DNA from: Trematomus loennbergii
Lineage: Eukaryota; Chordata; Actinopteri; Perciformes; Nototheniidae
Assembly: GCA_012861695.1 (NCBI GenBank)
Contig: JAAOOA010000200.1
Coordinates: forward strand, 257,001-321,000
Direction of reading: 5' to 3'
Length of the DNA stretch: 64,000 nucleotides
Shown: positions 53,980-64,000 of the stretch, in pieces
Numbering within the stretch: the stretch's first letter is position 1
How the letters are laid out: each line of letters opens with the position of its first letter
Made by a program: the position numbers and the translations under genes
The notes under the pieces: generated by a model
The model's database searches: none
What the model was told of the DNA's origin: nothing
Seen by the model: only the letters and a program-made list of their open reading frames with translations

Positions 53980-54320
53980 ATGAGTGCTGAGCTTGACATA
54001 GACCATAGTCAGCTAACGTCTGCCCTCTCTTCTTCCCTATCCAGGCCCCATGCTGCACTCTCACTTGAAGAGCATGTGCACCGGTATAATAACACCCTGC
54101 ATGAGTGCCTAGACAGGCTGGCACCTGAAATAAGCCGAGTGGTGTATTTCCATCGCTCTGCCCCATGGTACACTGACCAGCTCAGAGCGCAAAAATCAGA
54201 GGGTCGGAAGATTGAGGGCAGATATAGGAAAACTGGCCTAACTGTCCACCTGCTCTCTTTTAGAGATCACCAGAAGGCCTATTCCTCGGCATTGAGAGCA
54301 ACCAGGTCAGCCTACTACTC
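53980..54320 (+). pseudogene. L2-like LINE, linker region (copy 2)
   Basis: Counterpart of 19636-19980 (APWYTDQLRAQKSEGRKIEG, ATRSAYYS). The element then breaks off at about 54320 into the right half of the hAT-like element. The L2 part up to 20545 of copy 1 is missing here. Confidence 0.85.
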
Positions 54321-54850
54321 CTACTACAGCTCGACCATGCTACAGATGTTAGTGCACAATCTACAGCTCCTCTACCACAACCATCAACAACAAGTGGACA
54401 TGGAGAATTACATGAACTACATGTTGCTAAATCCACCGCGGGGCATAAACAGAAGGGCAACCATGGCAACCATGCTCCGGGTCTTCTTCGCTGCTTTTGG
54501 TGTATTTTCTGGCGGCAGCAGCGCCACTTACAGGCCTGGCATATGTACTACAGCGTTTCGACGGGTCGAGCGGTCTCGTGTGAACGGACCATAGCCGTGG
54601 GAGAGTAGGGGTGCTGGAGGTGCTGCAGCACCCCCTGTTGGCGAATGGTGTACTTTTTTGCGGGTTACTATTATGTTCATGTTACTGTTGAAATCTCTCC
54701 CCACTTTTGGCCGCACCCCTAAGTAAAATGACTTCCCGCGGCTATGCCATAGACTGTATATATAAACAGACACGTTAAATGAATCGAATGCGTGTGAACG
54801 GAAGACTTTTTTTAAAACGCATATGTGCGTAAACGCAAACGTTCCCGTGT
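54321..54850. mobile_element. hAT-like non-autonomous element (copy 2, left half lost)
   Basis: It starts within the right arm of the palindrome seen in copy 1 (GACCATGCTACAGATGTTAG) and continues past the copy 1 breakpoint to the family's right end: GCGTAAACGCAAACG and TTCCCGTGTAAAGG. Confidence 0.75.
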
Positions 54851-55158
54851 AAAGGCACCCAAAGACGGTCTGCCAAGCCTCATACTTACCTGAGGAACAT
54901 CTCCAAAATGCGACACCCTCACCAAACCGGATGCAGAAAACTGCTCCATGCCTTCATCACCTCCCGCATTGACTACTGCAATTCTCTGCGTACAGGCATT
55001 CCAGCAAAAAACACTCAGAGACTACAATATGTACAAAACTGTGCTGCCTCACAAAAACACGCAAATCAGAGCACATCACCCCCATCCTTCACTCACTCCA
55101 CTGGCTCCCTGTAACACACCGGATCAACTACAAAGTCCTCATAATGGTCATGGTCGAT
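54851..55158 (+). pseudogene. L2-like LINE, RT fragment after hAT
   Basis: It encodes VCQASYLHLRNISKMRHPHQ, LLHAFITSRIDYCNSLRTGI and QRLQYVQNCAA, the conserved L2 segment after YLG/LGV motifs. It is cut at RINYKVLI by the foldback element; the next L2 residues (QVFNAINHTGPTDL) appear at 63957. Confidence 0.87.
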
Positions 55159-57020
55159 CAGTGTATGTTGTGGTCATTGGATTTTCTTTTCACAAATGGA
55201 AATTCAAAAACAAAAAACGACTGGATATTTGATTTTCGTTTTCAAATTGAAAAACCAAAATTGAAATACAAGGCGTTTTTCTTTAACATGGTCAAAAAGG
55301 GATTTACTAAACTTAAAAAACGGGATGATTTACATTTTCTACTTCTCAAAACAAAAAATAAAATCACTAGAAAACAGAAACAAAAAAACCCCCGTTTTTT
55401 CATATTCTGCCACCGGAAGTTGTCTTTCAAAATAAGAGCGCAGATGAGGACGGTCAATCCGTGTATCTACGGTCCATTTGTTTTCACAACGAAAACAGCC
55501 AAGACACATATTGAGCCCAGAAAATGAATGTTATTAAGGGCTGTAAATATAATAGGCCTATGTCTAAAATGGACAACATTGTTATGAGATTTAAACTATA
55601 CAGCGATTCTGCACTGTGCTCAGCTCAGCCGTCTCTCGAGTTTGTTATAATTTTTTCTGCCATTAGTTCTTCGTGAGATCGATCCTGTTGGACTCAGTAG
55701 GCTAGTAGTGAAACTTCTCCCACAAGTACTATGAAGTACTTACTGTGTACTTTTTGAGTAATCCTCTGTCAATGTCCCCTCCTGAGAACAAGAATGTATG
55801 TTTCTCTGCTATTTTGAATCAGCGTTAAAACACCTTTCTTCATGAGACTGATATTGTTGGACAGAGTATTTTAAGAGGATATGGTAGACATGATATCAGC
55901 AATACTTCCAGTCAGTAGTCCGGCAGCAGCATTTTTACCCTTGGAAAGTCTTGCTCGCTATTTAAATTGACTTTGATTGAAGTTAATAACATATTTTATG
56001 CAGTCTTTCTGAACACTTTTAAAATAAAATACTGCAAATTAAGAATATTTGTAATGTTCTGCACAGATAGTGCCTTAACTTGAATTTGAAAACACGTGGC
56101 AGCTTTATTAATACAGCAGATGAAAAGATTTGTGGAAGGATAAATTCTTCATGGGCTTTAATGGCTCTCTAGATAAAGGGCGTTTTATGGTTGCTTGTAT
56201 TATCCTCAGATAGGGGTTTGTTTAAATAACTAGTGACATTTTAATAAATATTGCAAAAAAGGGCTCCAAAAAAGGCATATATATCCTGGCCGGCTTAGCC
56301 AGTGTGTATTTTTTCAAGCACCACAAGATTCATAGTTTATAAAGTACAATTCTGGGCCATTGATTGTGTCATTTCTCCAAACTCATACAGTAAAAATGGC
56401 TGTTTTTGAAGCCTTAAAATGGTGCAGGAAAATGACTTTACATTGTATTATACTTAAAGACAGGACTATTCAGTTAAGTGAAGAGAAAAAAGGAAAGAAA
56501 ACTGTTATAATGGGTGATGTAACATTAATGACAGACATAATATGAGGTCCTTGGCACACATTTTGTGATCATGGGGCATACCCTTACAGCATCAGGACAA
56601 TATCATATAAAGTCAGACACTGGAAGTGTGCTGGAGGCGTTGACTGGGACTGATGGAAGGATGAGGCTGATGAGACTGAAGAATCTGCGAGGAACGAATT
56701 AGCGGCTGAGAAATAGTTATATATTAAAAGACAGCAGCATCATAAGAGGGCAACCAGAGTGACAGGTGTGTTACTTTGCTGAAGGATATTTGTGACCAGC
56801 TATCCAGGCCAGTCTCTAAAGACTTTCCAAGGTGTAAAAATGCTGCTGCCGGAGTACTGACTGGAAGTATTGCTGATATCATACCATCCTCTTAAAATAC
56901 TCTGTCCAACAATATCAGTCTCAGGAAGAAATGTTTTTAACGCTTATTAAAAGAAAAACATGCATTCTTGTTCTCGGGAGGGGACATTGACAGAGGATTT
57001 CTCAAAAAGTACACAAGTAC

Positions 57021-57893
<873 letters not shown>

Positions 57894-58628
57894 CCTCATA
57901 TTATGTCAGTCATTAATGTTACATCACCCATTATAACAGTTTTCTTTCCTTTTTTCTCTTCACTTAACTGAATAGTCCTGTCTTTAAGTATAATACAATG
58001 TAAAGTCCTTTTCCTGCACCATTTTAAGGCTTCAAAAACAGCCATTTTTACTGTATGAGTTTGGAGAAATGACACAATCAATGGCCCAGAATTGTACTTT
58101 ATAAAATATGAATCTTGTGGTGCTTGAAAAAATACACACTGGCTAAGCCGGCCAGGATATATATGCCTTTTTTGGAACCCTTTTTTGCAATATTTATTAA
58201 AATGTCACTAGTTATTTAAACAAACCCCTATCTGAGGATAATACAAGGAACCATAAAACGCCCTTTATCTAGAGAGCCATTAAAGCCCATGAAGAATTTA
58301 TCCTTCCACAAATCTTTTAATCTGCTGTATTAATAAAGCTGCCACGTGTTTTCAAATTCAAGTTAAGGCACTATCTGTGCAGAACATTACAAATATTCTT
58401 CATTTGCAGTATTTTATTTTAAAAGTATTCAGAAAGACTGCATCAAATATGCTATATCTATATATCTATATAATATCAATATTGTTATTAACTTCAATCA
58501 AAGTCAATTTAAATAGCGGGCAAGACTTTCCAAGGGGTAAAAATGCTGCTGCCGGACTACTGACTGGAAGTATTTTTGTTTAAATTAGGATTCGAATTTG
58601 CAGGGAAACTGCAGGGAAACTTGCGCGG

Positions 58629-59870
58629 ATGGCGGCGCGTGCACAACGCGAGGCTCAGCGTCTCTCTAGAGTTAGCAAAATAGTATTTATTTGTCTACTT
58701 TTATTAAGTTTGTTCACTCAGAACAGCCTTTCACTAACTTCATACAGCCGACAACAACTCCTGGACATTGGACTATGCCATTCCAACTCTTTAACAGATG
58801 ATCTCCGTATCATTCCGGAGATCGCCAGATCACCGGAGCCTGCTCAGTCTACTCTGCCGAGCGGAAGTGGCCACAGGCGGCGTAGAGACCGTAAACAAAG
58901 GCGGGGGAAGCGAGGAGGGCTAAGAGCTAGGCTGAAGCTAACGCCACATCGGCTCGCCCTACCCAGCATTTTTCTCGCCAATCTGCGGTCTATAATTAAC
59001 AAAATGGATGAGATACGACTACGCATCGTCAACCACAAACGGATGATGGACTGCAACATCATGATCTTCACGGAAACATGGCTAAACAGCGGCGTTCCCA
59101 ATAGCGCCGTTGAGCTAACTGGGCGTAACTTCTTCAGAGCAGACAGATCAGCTGACGACTCCGGTAAGACCAGGGGAGGGGGGCTGTGCATGTATGTAAA
59201 CAAAGCATGGTGTACAGACTCTGCCATTGTCAGCAGTCACTGCTCAGCTCATCTGGAATATCTTTTTATTAAATGCAGACCCTTCTATCTACCCAGAGAG
59301 TTCACAGCAATCCTAGTAATAGCCGTATATGTAGCCCCAGATGCTAATGCAAAAATTGCAATGAGAGAACTGCACACAGCCATTAGCCAACAACAAACTG
59401 CACACCCTGAGGCAGCTTTCATTGTTGCGGGTGATTTCAATCACTCCAGTTTGAAGTCTGTACTCCCCAAATTTCGACAACATGTCTCCTGCCCCACGAG
59501 AGGCAACAAAACATTGGATCATGTTTACACCAACATGGCCAATGCATACAATGCCATTCCCCTCCCCCACCTGGGTCAGTCTGACCACCTCTCACTGTTC
59601 CTTTACCCCACATACACACCACTTATCAAACGGGTGAAACCCACAGTGAGGACTGTCAAGGTATGGCCTGAGGAGGCAGACTCTATGCTACAGGACAAGT
59701 TTCAACACACAACCTGGAGTGTGTTTGCCACCCAGGCCACCTTTGATTCCCATACAGACATTGACCACTACGCCTCCTCCGTACTGGACTACATCAGCAC
59801 CACCATCAACAGTGTCACCACTCTGAAGCAGATGAACAACCTACCCAAACCAGAAGCCGTGGATGAATAA
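58629..59870 (+). pseudogene. LINE N-terminal region and AP endonuclease
   Basis: 413 codons: hydrophobic N-terminus (KIVFICLLLLSLF), basic linker (HRRRRDRKQRRGKRGG), then endonuclease: IFLANLRSIINKMDEIRLRI, IMIFTETWLNS, FFRADRSADDSGKTRGGGLC, VIAVYVAPDANAK, FIVAGDFNHSS, KTLDHVYTN and LGQSDHLSLFL. Catalytic Glu (TETW), Asp-Asn (GDFN) and SDH are all present. The frame ends at 59870 by an indel; the following MNKEVRQLLKARN linker is open from 59863. Confidence 0.87.
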
Positions 59871-60026
59871 AGAAGTTCGCCAACTACTGAAGGCACGAAA
59901 CATCGCCTTCAGATCAGGTGACGAACGGGCTTACAGTTTATCCAGGGCTCACCTAAAGAAGGGCATTAGGAAGGCCAAGCACTGCTACAAAGTGAGGAGC
60001 ACTTCAACAACTCCGACCCCCGAAGA

Positions 60027-61583
60027 ATGTGGCAGGGCATTCAGGCCATCACTGACTACAAACCCACCACCCCCTCTCTCCCGTCAAACGACGTCTCCTT
60101 CCTCAACGAGCTGAATCATTTCTATGCTCGCTTCGACAGGGACAACCAGGAGACAGCCACTAAGGCTGTCCCCCCTGCAGACCACCAGCCCCTCACACTC
60201 TCACCCTCTGACGTCTTCACCACACTGAGCAGGATTAATGCACGCAAGGCTGCTGGACCCGATGGCATCCCAGGCCGCGTTCTCAGGGCCTGTGCTGGGC
60301 AACTGACTGAGGTCATGACGGACATTTTTAACCTGTCCCTGGCCCAAACTGTTGTCCCCACGTGCTTTAAAAACCACCGCCATAGTGCCAGTGCCCAAAC
60401 ACTCTGCTGCAGCAGGCCTGAATGACTTCCGTCCCGTTGCACTTACACCCATTCTCATGAAGTGCTTCGAGAAGTTGGTCCTAGCACAGCTTAAATCCCG
60501 CCTATCACCGACACTGGACCCCCATCAATTTGCATACCGGATTAATAGGAGCACGGAAGATGCTGTTTCCATAACACTTCACACCGTCCTCTCACATCTG
60601 GAAAAAAACAACTCCTACGCAAGACTGCTGTTCATCGACTTCAGTTCAGCCTTCAACACCGTCATCCCCTCCAAACTAATCACAAAACTCAACGACCTGG
60701 GCATCGACGCTCCCCTTTGTAATTGGATTTTAGACTTTCTAACCAACAGACCCCAACATGTCAGGTTAGATCGTCTCTCTTCCATGACCCTCAGCCTAAA
60801 TACCGGTGTCCCACAAGGCTGCGTGCTGAGCCCCCTCCTCTACTCCATCTTCACCCACGACTGTACCCCTGTACATGGTTCCAACACCATCATCAAGTAT
60901 GCAGACGACACAACGGTGATCGGCCTCATCCACAACAACGATGAGACGGCCTACAGGGAGGAGGTTCAGCATCTGACTGAGTGGTGTGCTGACAATAACC
61001 TGGCCCTCAACACAACAAAAACAAAAGAACTAATTGTGGACTTCAGGAAAACGAAAGGCAACACACACACTCCCATCCACATAAATGGAACGGCGGTGGA
61101 GCGTGTGTCTAGCTTCAAGTTCCTGGGGGTCCACATATCTGATAACCTCTCATGGTCCACAATACCACCAGTATAGTAAAGAAGGCCCACCAGCGTCTCT
61201 TCTTCCTGAGGAGACTAAAGAAAGATCACCTCTCTCCTCAGATTCTGGTGAACTTTTACCGCTGCACCATTGAGAGCATCCTGACCAGCTGTATCACAGC
61301 CTGGTATGGGAACTGCACAATGCTCAACAGGAAGGCACTGCAGAGGGTGACGAAAATCGCCCAACGCATCATCGGTGTCACACTCCCTGCCATCGAGGAC
61401 ATCCAGGGGATACGGTGTTTGCAGAGGGCGCACAACATCTTGAAGGACACCTCTCATCCTGCAAACCATCTGTTTGTCCTCCTACCCTCGGGGAGGCGCC
61501 TCAGGAGCCTCCAGTCCAAGACCAGCAGGTTCAGGGACAGCTTCTTCCCCAGGGCTGTTACCCTGTTGAACTCTGCCCGCTGA
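60027..61583 (+). pseudogene. LINE reverse transcriptase in three offset frames
   Basis: Frame 60027-60425: [38 protein letters not shown]. Frame 60352-61176: [89 protein letters not shown] and [14 protein letters not shown]. Frame 61152-61583: AHQRLFFLRRLKK, LTSCITAWYGNCT and RDSFFPRAVTLLNSAR, the usual end. The active-site Asp residues (LFIDF, YADD) are present. Only two single-base-scale breaks separate the three frames. Confidence 0.9.
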
Positions 61584-62616
61584 TAGACTCTAGCCCATAC
61601 CCACCACCCACCTGTTTATATATTTTACTGTCAATGCCGTTTATATTTGACTGTCAATGCCGTTTACACGGTATAGATTAATCTGTTTATAGCCTATTTA
61701 TAATTATTCTATTTTTAATAATTCCATGTACAATTATTCTTACTATGTAGACTAATGCACTGCTATTTTGCACTTCTGGTCAGATGCCTAAACTCACATT
61801 TCGTCACTAGTACATGTACTACGTAATGACAATAAAGTTGAATCTGAATCTGAATCTGAATCTGAAGTATTGCTGATATCATGTCTACCATATCCTCTTA
61901 AAATACTCTGTCCAACAATATCAGTCTCATGAAGAAAGGTGTTTTAACGCTGATTCAAAATAGCAGAGAAAGATGCATTCTTGTTCTCAGGAGGGACATT
62001 GACAGAGGAGTACTCAAAAAGTACACAGTAAGTACTTCATAGTACTTGTGGGAGTAGTTCACTACTAGTCTACTGAGTCCAACAGGATCGATCTCACGAA
62101 GAACTAATGGCAGAAGAAATGATAACAAACTCGAGAGACGGCTGAGCTGAGCGCAGTGCAGAATCGCTGTATAGGTTAAATCTCCTAACAATGTTGTCCA
62201 TTTTAGACATAGGCCTATTATATTTACAGCCCTTAATAACATTCATTTTCTGGGCTCAATATGTGTCTTGGCTGTTTTCGTTGTGAAAAGAAATGGACCG
62301 TAGATACACGGATTGACCGTCCTCATCTGCGCTCTTATTTTGAAAGACAACTTCCGGTAGCAGAATATGAAAAAACGGGGGGTTTTTTTGTTTCTGTTTT
62401 CTAGTGATTTTATTTTTTGTTTGAGAAGTAGAAAATGTAAATCATCCCGTTTTTTAAGTTTAGTAAATCCCTTTTTGACCATGTTAAAGAAAAACGCCTT
62501 GTATTTCAATTTTGGTTTTTCAATTTGAAAACGAAAATCAAATATCCAGTCGTTTTTTGTTTTTGAATTTCCATTTGTGAAAACAAAATCCAATGACCAA
62601 AACATACACTGACTGT

Positions 62617-63956
62617 CAGTGTATGTTTTGGTCATTGGATTGGTCATTGGATTGTTTTTGAAGCCTTAAAATGGTGCAGGAAAAGGACTTTACATTGTAT
62701 TATACTTAAAGACAGGACTATTCAGTTAAGAGAAGAGAAAAAAGGAAAGAAAACTGTTATAATGGGTGATGTAACATTAATGACAGACATAATATGAGGT
62801 CCTTGGCACACATTTTGTGATCATGGGCATCACCCTTACAGCATCAGGACAATATCATATGGAGTCAGACACTGGAAGTGTGCTGGAGGCGTTGACTGGG
62901 ACTGATGGAAGGATGAGGCTGATGAGACTGAAGAATCTGCGAAGAACGAATTAGCGGCTGAGAAATAGTTGTATATTAAAAGACAGCAGCATCATAAGAG
63001 GGCAACCAGAGTGACAGAGTGTGTTACTTTGCTGAAGGATATTACTACTAACAATACATTGAAGTAATTTTACTGTGTACTTTTGAGAAATCCTCTGTCA
63101 AAGTCCCTGCTGGGGGGGGGGGTACACTGTGAACCTCTGTCGCCAACTTACATGATGCCGTTTAAAACCATAGACTGTATATAAAGTTTAAAACATATAA
63201 TAATAAAGGGCGGTGCCGGCCGTCAGCGAACCGAGCCGGCCTTTCTCCGCATCTGATTCATGTCATAAATCAGATTTTAGAAAAGCGTTTTAGCCAATCA
63301 AATGAAATATGCGGGACATCGTCTCAATTTGCGGAAGCACCAAAAGTCGTGAAAATACTGTGCAATACCGCACAAAGCGGGACATCTGGTTTCCCAGACG
63401 GCTGAGTTGACCGCAGTGCAGAATCGCTGTATAGTTGAAATCTCCTAACAATGTTGTCCATTTTAGAAATAGGCCTATTCTATTTACAGCCCTTTATAAC
63501 ATTCATTTTCTGGGCTCAAAGTGTGTCTTGGTCGTTTTCATTGTGATCGCTAAATTCCCCTTGTTTATAATAATCACAGTTCCTTCAACAGGATACTGTA
63601 GTGATTCAAAGTGTGATTTTAGCGTAGCCTACGAGTGCTTTTGTTTTGAAATCACTTCCGTGAGTTTCGTCTGCGCTCTTATTTTGTAAGGTAACTTCCG
63701 GTAGCAGAATATGAAAAAACGGGGGGGTTTTTTGTTTCTGTTTTCGAGTGATTTTATTTTTTGTTTTGAGAAGTAGAAAATGAAAATCATCCCGTTTTTT
63801 TAAGTTTAGTAAATCCCTTTTTGACCGTGATAAAGAAAAACGCCTTGTATTTCAATTTTGTTTTTTCAATTTGAAAACGAAAATCAAATATCCAGTCGTT
63901 TTTGTTTTTGAATTTCCATTTGTGAAAAGAAAATCCAATGACCAAAACATACACTG
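62617..63956. mobile_element. Internally rearranged second copy of the foldback family
   Basis: The left end CAGTGTATGTTTTGGTCATT is followed after a short stutter by sequence equal to 56415-56800. The right end 63400-63956 repeats the terminal about 550 bp of the family (to ACATACACTG). A G-run and unique sequence (63105-63395) lie between. It is joined to the first copy through 5 bp, giving the near-palindrome ACACTGACTGTCAGTGT. Confidence 0.8.
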
Positions 63957-64000
63957 ACAGGTCTTCAACGCCATCAACCACACTGGCCCCACCGACCTAC
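63957..64000 (+). pseudogene. L2-like LINE resumes
   Basis: It encodes QVFNAINHTGPTDL, the L2 RT segment expected after RINYKVLI at 55158. The window ends here. Confidence 0.65.

Larger units (their letters stand above)
45164..54731. repeat. Segmental duplication, copy 2 (9.6 kb)
   Basis: This matches 6906-26550 in order and orientation. The proximal breakpoint is AGAGGGAGCGAGCTG (45164 / 6906) and the distal one AGTAAAATGA (54731 / 26550), within a shared hAT-like element. Private to copy 2 are the hAT at 46847-47642 and about 195 bp at 46263-46457. Private deletions include the L2 centre and hAT left half at about 54320. Confidence 0.93.
58575..61863 (+). mobile_element. Nearly full-length LINE (Rex/CR1-like) with target duplication
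   Basis: It is flanked by GAAGTATT on both sides (58567-58574 and 61864-61871), and the foldback left arm gives the uninterrupted target. It ends ATAAAGTTGAATCTGAATCT with a GAATCT repeat, as a LINE tail. It holds an endonuclease frame and RT frames. At 3289 bp it is close to complete. Four frame breaks (near 59865, 60010, 60360 and 61150) disable it as read. Confidence 0.93.

Overview
The window is eukaryotic, almost certainly teleost fish. It has spliced immune-receptor exons of the fish-specific NLR expansion (PYD, FISNA-NACHT, 174-bp ribonuclease-inhibitor-type LRR exons, PRY-SPRY/B30.2). The rest is a dense layer of fish-type transposons: L2- and Rex-like LINEs, hAT, PIF/Harbinger, a TTAA-type element, Ty3/gypsy, an endogenous-retrovirus relic and a tRNA-derived SINE. 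No bacterial-style operon, CRISPR array or intact housekeeping gene was found. The only host genes I can support are two minus-strand copies of one NLR gene plus one isolated NLR-type first exon.

Layout. 1-1.8 kb: satellite-like array with two copies of a 109-bp hairpin. 1.8-6.76 kb: decayed retrovirus (zinc-knuckle fragment, env-like fragment, one LTR) split by a hAT element with a perfect 8-bp target duplication. 6.9-26.55 kb: copy 1 of a segmental duplication carrying NLR copy 1; it is enlarged by a 0.7-kb-arm palindrome in the LRR array, a 2.13-kb TTAA-flanked element, and LINEs nested in LINEs. 26.8-26.9 kb: a recognisable NLR leader exon. 27-35.3 kb: tandem repeats, hAT fragments and a non-autonomous LTR element. 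35.4-38.4 kb: Harbinger element with Myb-like and transposase parts. 39.7-40.7 kb: 5' end of a hAT transposase gene. 40.7-42.7 kb: Ty3/gypsy pol 3' end and LTR. 43.7-52.7 kb: NLR copy 2, including the linker and B30.2 exons that copy 1 lacks. 45.16-54.73 kb: copy 2 of the duplication. 55.16-63.96 kb: a foldback element with about 1.4-kb inverted arms, split by a nearly full-length LINE, all sitting inside an L2 LINE.

How the parts relate. The two NLR copies act as an alignment control for each other. Several insertions in one copy have a clean empty site in the other, which fixes element ends and target duplications directly from sequence. Both NLR copies carry frameshifts, but mostly different ones, so each is either an independently decaying pseudogene or is affected by residual 1-bp assembly indels. 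Copy 2 keeps an intact PYD exon and the only B30.2 exon. Copy 1 keeps the better NACHT exon and twice as many LRR exons. The encoded receptor type is a cytosolic sensor: PYD for signalling, NACHT for ATP-dependent oligomerisation, LRR and B30.2 for recognition.

All homology calls are by eye from motifs. No database search was run.
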